A stretch of DNA of 21,823 nucleotides from Elysia marginata (lineage: Eukaryota; Mollusca; Gastropoda; Plakobranchidae): assembly GCA_019649035.1 (NCBI GenBank), contig BMAT01000778.1:225661-247483 (forward strand), given 5' to 3'. Below the pieces are notes generated by a model, which was not told the origin of the DNA, searched no databases, and saw only the letters and a program-made list of their open reading frames with translations. The translations under genes were made by a program, and so were the position numbers. Each line of letters opens with the position of its first letter. Within the stretch, counting starts at the first letter, position 1. Positions 9,201 to 19,400 of the stretch are shown here, piece after piece.

Positions 9201-10526
9201 CTTTATAGTATTGAAATTTCTATTGATTGAAAGTATAGAGCAAAGAAAGAAACATAAGAATTTTCTCAAATGAGAACTTTTGACTCATCTGCACTGGCCT
9301 CGATACATAAATAAAATTTATGTGATTATTCCTAATACAGAAATGAATCTAAAAAAAAACAAACTAATGACATATAACATCAAGTCCATTTAAAAAAAAA
9401 AGGAAACACTTGTCATTATAAAATTTCTACATGATTTTCCCCCAGTTAGCTTGAAATCGTGCAGGAGCATTTTTTTGTAGTTTTCCAAAAAGCTTCCTTT
9501 GTTCATATAAATATTTCACTGCAAGAAACTCATATATATACTTTCCTGCTTTTGAGCTAACGAAAATGCAGGGCAATACATGTATTATTTTTTTAGGAAG
9601 AAACCAGAAATCCTCCAAAAATCTGAAAACTTGCATCCCCGAAATTTTCACATTGAAGAAACGCAAACACATTAAGACACAGCAGTGGGCACCAAAGCTA
9701 CAACAAAGCAACTACCGGTAGTTCAAATGCAAGTAGTTTATGAGGAAAGTACATTGTATATATCCTTTTGCCATTTTCCATCACTTTTAAGCATGCACCT
9801 AAATGCTGCTAAATAATCCAAGTTCACCTTGTTATATAATATTCTACTATATTGTATTACTAAAAGACAAAGATAATTTGCAACCCAGTGGTCTCCAATA
9901 TCCCACTTTTATAAGGGTGAAATACTTTCGCATCACATTTTGTTTCGCATAACATTAATTCAATGAAGACAGAGGCTTACTACAGGCAGTAGCACTGCAA
10001 AACTAATGTAGCTATTTTAGGCTATGTTTTTTTTATTGTTTGAAAGTGTTACGTAATACATGTATTCACTTTTTGCTTTGAGGGAAGCAACAAAGTAAAA
10101 GAGTTTATCTATTGCTTCCTTTCAAACATTTCCTCTTAGATGGCTTATGATATAAAAATTATAATGAGAAATACAGGGAAAAAAATTAGCATACATGTAA
10201 TTGAGCCGACAAGTAAGTAGGGTGTCATTATTGTGTTATGACAATGTAGGCTTCATGCCGCACATGTATATAATTATGATACACCGTATCTCTTGGTGTC
10301 ATGATCCAAAAACAGCAGGCACTCTAGAATTATGAAGAGAAATCGAATATGTTTGTTCAAATTGTTCTCTTTCACCTTTTTAAATTGATTCCATTCCCAA
10401 AATATATTTTGTTTTCCTGCAAATAGGCGATAAGGCATAGGTAACTTCAAAGAATGTGCTTACTTGTTCATCAGCTTCCTCGTAGGGGTCTGTAAAAACT
10501 ACACATTCCTCGATGATTATATCAGT
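6115..10526 (-). CDS. PPIL2: PPIL2 (U-box, cyclophilin-like E3 ligase), C-terminal 100 residues
   Basis: Three minus-strand exons, 10526-10464, 8967-8822 and 6208-6115, join in phase to encode 100 residues up to a TGA stop. The peptide runs from TDIIIEECVVFTDPYEEADEQ, through a charged segment (QEREEEEVRQKREEEQERKK), to AVYRQGIGKYINAAATKRAA and finally NFGNFSTW. This matches the known tail of metazoan PPIL2 (VFVDPYEEAD..., RQGVGKYINPAATKRAA..., FGDFSSW), recalled from family knowledge. PPIL2 is a nuclear, spliceosome-associated protein with a U-box and a cyclophilin-like domain; neither domain is in this window. The charged insert is more basic and acidic than the human one and should form a helix. 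The 5' part of the gene must lie beyond this exon set; I found no further exon on the minus strand up to the window end. Confidence 0.9.
6519..7634. mobile_element. Mariner/pogo-like non-autonomous element carrying a nested MITE
   Basis: Terminal inverted repeat CAGTAGTATC (6519-6528) with GATACTACTG (7625-7634), flanked by TA on both sides (6517-6518 and 7635-7636). The repeat extends imperfectly inward (GTTAAACGCACGC against GTTAGATGCATGT, differences mostly C-to-T type). A second direct copy of TTAAACGCACGCTA lies at 7580-7592. Removing the nested TTAA-flanked element leaves about 730 bp. No transposase ORF was seen; the 6577-6843 ORF is not recognisable. It lies in the last intron of PPIL2. 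Confidence 0.6.
7008..7391. mobile_element. PiggyBac-like MITE, 384 bp, with TTAA target duplication
   Basis: A perfect 14-bp terminal inverted repeat, CCTTCACCGCCACT (7008-7021) with AGTGGCGGTGAAGG (7378-7391), is bordered on both sides by TTAA (7004-7007 and 7392-7395), the hallmark of piggyBac insertion. Inside are several short palindromes built on GGGTGA...CACCC: 7050-7067, an inverted copy of the right end at about 7110-7133 (CACTCGTGGGTGAAAAACAC), and 7160-7178. Such subterminal repeats usually bind the transposase. There is no ORF, so it must be mobilised in trans. Confidence 0.8.
7637..8821 (-). other. PPIL2 last intron, remainder
   Basis: AT-rich intronic sequence with no further recognisable gene, repeat family or RNA gene. 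GACTTTACTGTA at 8658-8669 resembles an isolated pogo-like right terminus. Confidence 0.4.
8822..8967 (-). CDS. PPIL2: PPIL2 exon (second from last)
   Basis: Encodes 48 codons plus two bases (donor phase 2). The acceptor is TTCTCTAG and the donor AAC|GTGAGT. The first 33 residues are almost entirely Glu, Lys, Arg and Gln, predicting a charged helix. The rest, GLAVYRQGIGKYINAAA, is the conserved PPIL2 signature. Confidence 0.9.
8968..10463 (-). other. PPIL2 intron with a perfect palindrome
   Basis: No coding exon was seen; the 9427-9711 ORF has no family features. At 9192-9217, ATTTCAATACT and its exact reverse complement AGTATTGAAAT flank a 4-base loop, an 11-bp hairpin. It is shorter than a typical microRNA precursor. 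Confidence 0.45.
10464..10526 (-). CDS. PPIL2: PPIL2 exon (third from last)
   Basis: Twenty-one codons, phase 0 at both ends, encoding TDIIIEECVVFTDPYEEADE plus Q. The acceptor is TTTTTTTCAG and the donor CAA|GTAAGC (minus strand). It corresponds to the strand and linker directly after the cyclophilin-like fold, where PPIL2 orthologues read close to IDATTVFVDPYEEAD. Confidence 0.88.
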
Positions 10527-10659
10527 CTGAAAAAAAGAGAATCATAAAAATTATGTAAATCATCATAAAAGCTTAGGATCAATGTAAAGTTGTATACGTA
10601 GCACTTGAGCTCTTAGCATTTCACATGGATTCTCTCATAAACCATTACCAACCAAATTA

Positions 10660-10850
10660 CATTCTGAACTCACATAGGAGCAGCAGTTAGAGCACATCAC
10701 ATACTGTCTTGCAAATTTATTACTGAACATAGCTGGGTACTGATTTAACACTTGAGTGTGGCAAAATATAGCCTTTCCCAGGACTGAACACCCGCTTGTT
10801 GGTTCTGGAGCCGAGTCTCTACCACTAGACCATGACATTATGTTGCCTGG
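10660..10850 (-). mobile_element. tRNA-derived SINE
   Basis: On the minus strand, TGGTCTAGTGGTAGAG (about 10833-10818) fits the RNA polymerase III A box. About 40 bases on, GGGTGTTCAGTCCTGG (10793-10778) fits a B box with one small deletion. The spacing is that of a tRNA. A non-tRNA body follows (CCACACTCAAGTGTTAAATC, then AGTACCCAGC). Decayed boxes, the extended body and the intronic position rule out a working tRNA gene. Ends are approximate. Confidence 0.65.
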
Positions 10851-11278
10851 ATACATATTTAACAAGCTTCATGCGTGTATTGCATGCTGGCACAACTCTT
10901 GTTAATAAAGTGAAATCAATGAATAGAAGAAGTAACACCCTCTCCCCCTTTCCTTGAGAACGTAGTCAATTGAAAAATTCGGATAATACATGTAGGCCTA
11001 GGCCTATTATCAACACCATGAAAATACTTGGTACTTATTGAAAGCCTATGATTGTTTGGTGTGTTGCTGCAGACAGAATGACAAATACTGCTTATAGAAA
11101 GAGGTACGACACATAAGAAATTGATGACCTATAGCTTTATACATGTATAAATGAAAACCCTTTAGCCAAACCCACACCTGGGTAAGTGTTCGGGATGCCC
11201 TCCACTCTAAGAAGAATGAAGCATTGTTGTATAGGAAACACTTCTTGTTTAAATACGACAGAAAGTTGCTTGTACATG

Positions 11279-11301
11279 TAGTAGTAGTAGTAGTACCGTA
11301 A

Positions 11302-11348
<47 letters not shown>

Positions 11349-11417
11349 CCCCGGTAGTAGTAGTAGTAGTAGTACATGTAGTAGTATTAGTAGTAGAAGT
11401 AGCAGTAGTAGTAGTAG

Positions 11418-11487
<70 letters not shown>

Positions 11488-11488
11488 T
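11279..11488. repeat. Compound AGT/AGC trinucleotide microsatellite
   Basis: About 210 bases of (AGT)n are interrupted by short imperfections (ACCGTAAT near 11295, ACCCCGG near 11348, ACATG near 11373) and by a run of eight AGC units at 11422-11445 flanked by AGT blocks. The long Leu, Thr and Tyr homopolymer ORFs read on the minus strand are products of the repeat and not genes. The pattern of pure tracts between interruptions suggests repeated slippage. Confidence 0.95.
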
Positions 11489-11990
11489 GAAGGAAGAGTG
11501 TTGGATGAGAAGTTAATTCGAAGACATAGGCTAGCCGGGTACGGTGTAGTAAGAACAGGAGGCCGAGTATTTGCACCAACAGAATAAATAAAGTTAAATG
11601 TCAAATTGAATTTGCTTTTCAATTTCCATATAACCGTGAATGAGAAACAGTTTTTGAGATAGGATCTACAGCTTTGTATGCATTTAACCCAAACAGGATT
11701 TGATCTTAGCCGTGTAACGACCTTTGACCTGACAATCTCACTTTGGGTCAGGCAGGCCGACAAGCACCTGGCTAGTGGCTACATCACATTCATTTCAGTG
11801 ATTTCTATCATTTCACCACTGTCGGACATTTTTGGTTCTTTTACGGTTTTGTTGGACAATTTGATGTCAAGTGAATAACATAAACGATCGTTTCTCGTAT
11901 AAACAATGAAACGAAATCGAAAGTAGGGTTTACACACAACAGTAAGTAATTAATTTTCATGCTTTGGACAAGACAAATAATTATATACCT
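11489..11990. other. Non-genic stretch, possible decayed SINE
   Basis: No gene is called. On the minus strand about 11790-11690, the segment containing GTAGCCACTAGCCAGGTGCT and later GGCTAAGATCAAATCCTGTT loosely resembles tRNA-like A and B boxes, but the match is too weak to call. Confidence 0.3.
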
Positions 11991-12211
11991 GGATTAGTTC
12001 AAAATTAACTCGATCTAGAGCTAGACTAGATCTAGATATCTACTAGATCTAAGACAAATTATTATAGGCCTAGATTATTAATTTAATATCTAGTCTAGAC
12101 TAAGACTCCTCTAGTGTTGCTACGACCAGGCTTACAAAGAGATCTACAAAAGGTGGTAAAACTAGATCTAGTTCAGGTTTAACACCCGCGGCCAGGGAGC
12201 TTAGAAGCTAG
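11991..12211 (+). promoter_or_regulatory. Candidate first non-coding exon and promoter of the FAR1-like gene
   Basis: AAGCTAG|GTAAGAT at 12205-12218 is a near-consensus splice donor preceded by CpG-containing sequence (ACCCGCGGCCAGGG). The start codon exon has an acceptor-like TTTTTATCTGCTTGACAG ending at 13064, twenty bases before the ATG, which implies an upstream untranslated exon; this donor is the best partner seen. The area also holds clustered CTAGATCT palindromes. The start site itself is unknown. Confidence 0.35.
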
Positions 12212-13064
12212 GTAAGATCTCAGTTCTAAATTGAAATTATTAGATCTAAGCCAGAAACAAAAACTGCGATTAAACCCTCACAAACTTAACAAATCTAAGC
12301 CGACGTTAGGTTTCCAGAGGTTAATTAACTTATAAGTAGACCTATCCATCTCAGAAACTTTAAGTTGGCTTTTTTTATGTAGATGTAGATGTAGACAAAG
12401 TCTAAATTATTACAGCTGATAAAAATTGAGAAAAGCAAACTGAGAACAATAGGAAGGTTGGGATAACCTTGCAGCAGCTAAGACGAAGGCTGAGAAAAAA
12501 ACTTTCCATGTAAAACTAAAACAAAGCAAGTTATGCTACCAAATGTCTTGCACATGTATACTGGCATAGGGTCGGTCAAAGAGAGGAATGTCGAAATTTT
12601 CACTCTCTAAAACTAGTAAAAGTGTTGCTGTTTTGAAGAGGGCATTTTCCAAAACTTCAAATAATCCAAAGTTTTTTTAAAAAAACCAATAAAAATGTTC
12701 GATATTTTGTGAACATTTTGTTGATTTAAAATAGGCCTAAAGAGAAAAAGAGAAAAAAACATGTACACCTTTAAAAAATTACATTTTCTGAAAATACGAA
12801 TTTCTGACTTCTGACTTATTCGCCCCTGATGCGAGACAAATGAAGTTGAATATGTAGTAATGTACAGTCAGTCAATCCATATTAAATCTGGATATTTCAA
12901 ACCTTCCCTTAATTCAAACTAGATTCTGTACATTTGATTACTGTTAGTGGCACAAATTTTGTTTCTTTTTCAATAAAAGTACTGATAAGTGATATAGTGA
13001 TTTTCAAAGTTAAATTTCTGAGCTTGCACCTGGCCTATGCCTATGTTTTTTATCTGCTTGACAG
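12212..13064 (+). other. Putative 5' UTR intron of the FAR1-like gene
   Basis: No coding signal was seen. At 12864-12928, CAGTCAGTCAATCC with a distal AGATTCTG, bordered by TA on each side, might be a very short pogo-like remnant, but the inverted repeat is poor. The stretch ends with a polypyrimidine tract and AG at 13063-13064. Confidence 0.3.
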
Positions 13065-13431
13065 AGTTGTCTAGACGGTCACAATGTCAGACAATGAGAC
13101 GAGAAACAAAGATAAAGGTGATGTGATTGTGGAATCCAATCAAGAAACCATCACTCAGCAGATTGAAGTTAGGGATAACAGTCCACAGAAAGACACTATG
13201 ACTATAAAAGATGAAGATGCAAAAGAGACAGAGATTGTTTCAAAACCCAAAGAAGAGTCAAATTCAAACTCAAGCAAAGGAGATGACTCTGTGCCACCAT
13301 CCATAAAGAAAAATGCAGAATTCCAGTCATTTCTACAACTTCGAGATGCTATTGAGAAATACCAGAAGGAGAAATTTGTGCAACTTATCGTGAAAGATTC
13401 AAAGTTACTCAAGGCAGATTCAACTAGAAAA
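13065..13431 (+). CDS. FAR1-like gene, exon with start codon
   Basis: Begins after the acceptor at 13063-13064. The ATG at 13084 has ACA before it, a favourable context. It encodes residues 1-116 and ends phase 0 at AGAAAA|GTAAGT, a perfect donor. The first 75 residues are rich in Glu, Lys, Ser and Asn. The domain's first helix, AEFQSFLQLRDAIEKYQKEK, starts near residue 78 and matches the (E)F-x-S-F-x-x-L start of ZSWIM3-N domains. Reading past the donor adds only 13 residues before a stop. Confidence 0.85.
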
Positions 13432-16400
13432 GTAAGTTATTTATTTACTTTATTGATACAGTGGACATTGTAGTCAGCAACTTTGATGTCAATGAACCCT
13501 TGCGTTCAACAAACGGAAAGCGAAATAAAGTTCTGATTTTTCTGTTCTTCAAATCATAAATTAACTTTTATAGAGTGAACTTATTTTGAACCTAGCTTAT
13601 TTTAAACTATCCGGTAACTAGATGTGAAATTGACACTAATCATCTAATAGTTTTTTGTTGTTTTTTGCCTATTTTTCCGAGTGTTGTTATGTTGGATCTT
13701 ATGTCCATTGTATCATAGCATTAAAAAAAATTAATGAGATTTTCCTTCATATCACTATCACATCTTTCTGTTCAGATACCTCTTTGATGTAAGTTTACCA
13801 GTATCAGACATGTAAGGCAAGTCAAAGTAAGACATGAAAAATTTTTTAATTTTTAACTAACGCTGACAAGATTTTTACTAGTTATTATTTTTACAGCATT
13901 ACTCTGTGGGTTTTTCTGTGTTTCAGATAATACCAAAGGTTTACCACTTGGTGAATCATAAGCTTATGTATCACTCGATCACATACACCTGTAAGTGTCA
14001 TGGCGAGCTGCGACAGAGACCAGGGACAAGAATCAAAAATGTTGGGTAAGTTTAAGTTCAGAAAGAGGTTTAGAAGTAAGACTATAGGACTACACCACCC
14101 CAAGGAAAAGAACTACCAGTGCATCAATGTAAATATTTATATTTAAATTTAAAAGAGGTGATTTGTAATTGAATTTACATTCCTTACTTTTTCATATTGT
14201 CTACATTGTGACTATAAAATGAATTTATTAAAATAAAAACGTTAGCAATAGGCTACATATAATGATTATTCAACTCTGCTCTTAAAGTCGATCTCTAGGG
14301 GATGATGAATTACGGTGGGAGTCTTATACTGGTATACAAATTTCCTAAAAATTTCAAGTATTAAACTTTGCATTTAAATAATCAAGCTGTGAAACTGAGA
14401 GGAAACCAGTGTCTTTATTTACCAAACAAGCAAACCAAAATATTGTGATAATTTTGCATCTCGAGTTTCATTTAACAATTGATACGAAAGTCAACTAGAG
14501 GAATCTTAGGATTATCGGTACCCCAGATAGTTCAAATGTTCCCTAGATTCCTCAAGGATGCCTATGGAGTGAAATCTTCGACTTGAACAGTCATTCTGAA
14601 TTATATAGACTGCCAGTAAATGAACTTGTGATACTTAGGCAATCATAAAACAATAAAAAAGGCTGAAGTTTCACTAAGGTCTAGCGCACCTTGTGTTCAG
14701 TGGCTTTGCTTTACATATGTCCATACTCCATGATACCTTTGAAAATAACTTTGATGTCGGCAGGTCTGAACAAGAGACTAAGGCCCCAATTAGGCTGTGT
14801 TCATCTGCCATGTTTCTTTTGCCTCGGTCGACTTTATACTGTTTATTTCAATTTTAAGGTTAAATTCTTAAGAAAAATCGGTTTTATTAACTTCTCTTAT
14901 TTGGCTATATGAAATCAAACAGTAACTTTACTCCTTTTTATGGGGTTTGGCATAGGCAATCTACTCGAGTCACCTCTAGTCTAGTTTCAGTACTTTCACC
15001 CTTTGTGTGTTAGGACTAGCTCAGTAGTCAGTAGCAGTGCTAGCAAACCAGTTTGTTCATACCTCCATGAGCGTGGCTGTAGTGTAGGCCTAGTCTGCAT
15101 TACTGTATACTATTAACTAGACTGACTAAACACTGATGATTGAAAAATATTGGGCGACTAGGCAGTGGCATATGGCTTCCTTTTGAGTATCTTATAGGTC
15201 TGTTACTGGTATCCTTAGAGTTAGACCTACTTCAAATGCTTGAAAAGAAATCATAACTCTCCTGCTCTCTATTTGCTGTGAACAAGCTAACAGGGCGTTA
15301 ACTACCTAAAGTACCGATAAGCCTAATGATTTATAATCCTCCTGTACCTCAGCCTGTCTACCATTACCACTCTTTACCTGCATCCAAATGCATCTAATTC
15401 TAAATAAAAATTATAAACTGTGTTCCTCAGACATTCTCTCTATTTACAAATAGGGTCTATATATCAGTCTATTTATGATCTACCTATCTACCTAAGCTCG
15501 AACTTCTTTGTAATATTGTCTTTGTAATTGTATTTAATAAAAGTTTGTTTTTTTACGCTTTTTAATTTTAGTCGCTTATGTTTAAAAATGACACTATAAC
15601 CCTCTGGTGTACAATAAATTATAATCTTTGTTCCATGTAATAATAATAATAATAATGAAGAACATATTTATATAGCGCTTTTGCAAAAAGCTCAAAGCGC
15701 ATTAGACTACAATGACATTGACATCTTTTCAATACGCATTCACAGAACAAAATAAAGTTAAGGACAGCTACATTTGGAATAGGTGCGTTTGTAACGCAGA
15801 CTTGAACTCCTGCGAGTCCTTTATCTGTCGAATGGGCAGAGGAAGCGAGTTCCAAACGTGAGGAGCTGCATATGAAAATGATTTTTCTCCATAGGTCTTA
15901 GTTTTCACTGTAGGTACAACTAACGAATCTTTACTGCTACTGCACAATGTGCGAGATGGTTTGTAAACGCTAATCATGGATGACAAGTACAACGGTGCTT
16001 TGTTTTGTAGAACTTTGTGACAAAGTACAGCTAATTTAAATTTAATCCTAGTGTCTACAGGAAGCCAATGTAGATGTACAAGAAGCGGTGTTGCATGCTC
16101 CCTTTTGTTCTTTTTTAGGATCATCCTAGCAGCATTATTCTGAAATCTCTGAAGTCTCTGAATAGATTTTGAGGGCAAATTAGCTAGTAAAGAATTACAA
16201 TAATCAAGTTTTGAAAAGATAAAAGCTGACACAAGACACATCAAGAATGTTTTACCTAGAAAAGATGACATTTTTCCAATCTTAGAGAGAATACATTTGC
16301 TTATAGATATTTCCAATTTGGACATTGTTAGACAGCATGGAGTCAAAATACACCCTAGGTTTTTTGCCTTATCACTAAACTGAATGTTTTCATTGCCAAC

Positions 16401-19400
16401 AAAAAAATTACCACCTGGCATGACACACGTTTTTACAGTATGTTTTGTATAAAACAACATCACTTCAGATTTATCATTGTTTAACTTAAACTTATTTGAT
16501 AGCATCCACGCACCAATCTCCTCCACACACGATTGCATTGACATGACAAGAGAGGAAATTTCAGATGGAGCAGCTGAATTATAAATCTACATATCATCTG
16601 CATAAATGTGATAGCTAAGTCCATGAGCCCTGATAAAAGAACTAACAGGTTTGGTATACATGGTATAAAGTACAGGCCCAAGCACTGATCCCTGAGGAAC
16701 TCCATAAAGGAGCTTAAACTTAGATGAAATTTCTCCATTAATTGTAACACATTGAGTTCTGTTGTTTAGATATGATGTGAACCTCTTCAACACAATTCCT
16801 GAAATACCAAATGTTTTAGCTAAACGGTCTAATAAAATAGAGTGATCAATTGTATTGAAAGCAGCACTCAGATCCAAAAGAACAAGAATTGATGATTTTC
16901 CATTATGTAGAGGCAACTTAAAATGTTACATTGTATAAGTATTCATCTATTGTATTTAGACACGTAGTGCTGTAAAATACCACAAATTAAGATTATTAAC
17001 ACAGCATGACCGTATGTGAAATGGGCAAATACGTAATCTCTAAAAACTGCATGTAAAGCTATGAACTGAAACTGAAAGAAAATTAGGTTGCTTTGACAAC
17101 TTGATTTTTGCCATTGCCGGTAAGGTTAATGCTAAATACTGTGTTAAGATGTTTTTTATTACAACATTGAAATTTGAAAATAGATTATAAAAAAAAAGTT
17201 TTTTAGATGCTTTGAGTTTGACAACTTGATTTTTGCCATTGCCGGTAAGGTCTATGCTAAATATGAAAATATTATTTATTATGATATATATTTAAAAGTG
17301 GTTATAAAAGAAATTATTTTTTGTTAGAACGTACTAGCATATTATGAACTGTATTAATTTTAGAAGCTGCAACAGTTTTAGTAGCAGGCCTTAGGCCTAA
17401 GTAGGCCCCTTCAGCTCATTGATCGCAAAATCTACAGAACATTCCTGTGGGCTTGGGAACTTAGGCTCGGTACAAAGTAAATCCACTTTGACACCGCTTT
17501 TTGTAGGGACCTTATGGACCTTCCGGAAATTACTCTGAAAAAAAAAAACAACCTAGCAGTTTAACTGGTTATTCATGCAAACTGGTTACTTTAAAAAAAT
17601 GACTATTGCTAGATTTGAGAAAAATGCTGGCAAATTGGAGAGGCCAGTCTGTTTTTTGACTAGCAAAGTGCCTACAATTTCATGGGTTTAAGCAAAGATA
17701 ATGGGATTCGTTTAAGTAAATAATCTAAGAATGGGCTGAAATCCAATTAAAAAGTTTCCTTCTTTTCTTTTGGTACCAATAATGTTGTATTATCTACACC
17801 TGTTGTGTCTTCTTCTTTCCACAGGGTTACCCTCTATAAGTCTAACATTCTGTCTTTGAGTTTCCTCTCAGCCCCTTCTCTTTATTCTTTATCTCCCTAT
17901 AACCGTTTTATCTGCCTCTTTATCATAGCCCACATCTCTCTATCTATCTATCTACATCAGTTTCTCTGTTTGTACACAATTGTCTGTCCCTTCCTTTTCC
18001 ACCTTCTATTTTGGCCCTAAACCATGAGTTTCTACTGCAGGTTTAATCTTGAAAGCTTACTCTTAAATCTAGATTCTATAACAGGATTTAAGTTTATACC
18101 AGTATGTGGGTTTATAACAGCTGAGTATCAGTTAGTTCTACTGCAATATTACAATTTAGCTGAGGGGTAGACAGATTTAGTTGGCTCGCGGCTGAATGAG
18201 ACATGACGCCAGAGCTCTCTTGGACACCCGCAAAAACCTGTACCAAGTGGAGTGCCTCTGGGGCTTATCTAAGTCAATAAATCAATAAGCCTAAACAGTG
18301 AAAAACTCAAAGACGAAAAAAAAATTCTCTATGATTTAGCCTTAAAATGAACATTGTTTGGTGCATGTCCTTTGAAAGAGGCATTACCCTACATATCAAA
18401 ACAAGATTGGATTTTTTTAGCCATTTTCCAAACCAGCAGCGGTTGGGTAAAAAATTTCTTTATTTTTTTAATACAGGAGAAAAATTCTGGTTACATTTTG
18501 ATAGGTCTATATCTACATTGTATAGCCATAAGTTTATCATGTATACATGTACATTATACATAATTTTTTAATTAATACTTTTCTGGTTTTGATTTTCAGA
18601 CGTAAACGCCTGAACTGCCCTATGTACATACGGTTCAAGTTATCTGCTGACTTACAAAAATTGGTGCTGTTTGACATTAAAGAGGAACACAACCATGGAA
18701 TTGACCCAACCACTTGCCAGATGACACCTCGACAACAGGTCTACCAGCTGTCCCGCATGAAACGGAAGCGATCCAGGAACGACAGTGAGGATTTCGAGAG
18801 TAGTATGATGAGTGATGTTGCTCACTTGATCTCAAAAGTTGAGGATAAAAGTGAGTGGAGTGTACTGTTATAAAAAACTGCTTTGGTACAGTTTGACTTA
18901 AGTTATTTCTATCATTCTCATTAGTTGCATACTGGTAGCTAAATTATAAAGAGGTTGCATGTAGCCTATACCATGTAATGATGTATACATACATTGTACT
19001 TGTATACTTGAATTGTTAATATTAACATTCAATTCAAGCATTCACCTCAAGTTATAATCTTCGTCTTTGAATTTATAAACTAATAAAACAAAGAGTTCGC
19101 AGCGACTAAACCAGCCTCTCGGCCTGGCGATTATAGCTTTAGTAACATAAAAAGGGCCCAAACTCAACGCAGTGATGTAAAGCTTATGAAGGGCTGATTA
19201 AGTTAACCTTTTCTATGTAAGTAGGCCTACCAGCATCTTCAGTATAATTTAAAAAACCTGTTAGTAAATGTTACATTAAAGTTAAGACTATTCTGACACA
19301 GTCTCTTTTTTCTGACCCTTACATCAGATGCAGACAACTCCAAATCAGACTACAGCGGTGAACCCTTAGTGAAATCAGAAAGATTGCAGTCCGACACAAG

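Larger units (their letters stand above)
15638..16925 (-). mobile_element. 5'-truncated L2/CR1-type LINE, reverse transcriptase C-terminal half
   Basis: Read on the minus strand, one frame runs from 16925 to the stop at 15770-15768. It shows VLLDLSAAFNTIDHSILLDR (RT motif A), LLYGVPQGSVLGPVLY (motif B), YHIYADD (catalytic motif C), NNDKSEVMLF, and the C-terminal domain LDYCNSLLANLP, LHWLPVDTRIKFKL and APHVWNSLPLPIRQ. The 3' UTR has a GCGCTTTGAGC...AAAGCGCTATATAAAT hairpin and ends in an (ATT)n tail (15656-15638), both typical of L2-like elements. The endonuclease and N-terminal RT are missing. A single in-frame TAG at 16589-16587 follows YADDM directly. It lies antisense in the FAR1-like gene's large intron. 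Confidence 0.92.

Noticed and set aside
10635-10865. 76-residue minus-strand ORF and a possible functional tRNA gene
   Set aside because: The ORF is a reading of the SINE. The tRNA-like head has a degenerate B box and continues into a SINE body, so it is not a working tRNA.
11046-11763. Two long minus-strand ORFs of poly-Leu, poly-Thr and poly-Tyr
   Set aside because: They are translations of the AGT/AGC microsatellite in two frames; the flanking parts have no splice support or family features.
11690-11790. Possible second tRNA-derived SINE
   Set aside because: A- and B-box resemblance is weak and no clear body or ends could be drawn.
12864-12928. Possible short pogo-like MITE
   Set aside because: TA and CAG/CTG-type ends are present, but the inverted repeat is poor beyond a few bases, so it is mentioned only as part of the intron.
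13155-13412. 85-residue minus-strand ORF opposite the FAR1-like start exon
   Set aside because: Shadow of the coding strand, rich in Ser/Phe as expected from the complement of Glu/Lys codons.
16481-16750. 89-residue minus-strand ORF within the LINE
   Set aside because: Out-of-frame shadow of the reverse transcriptase frame.
17805-18020. 71-residue plus-strand ORF after TTCTTTCCACAG
   Set aside because: Pyrimidine-rich, low-complexity Ser/Leu/Tyr translation with no matching donor; it also lies inside a well-supported intron.
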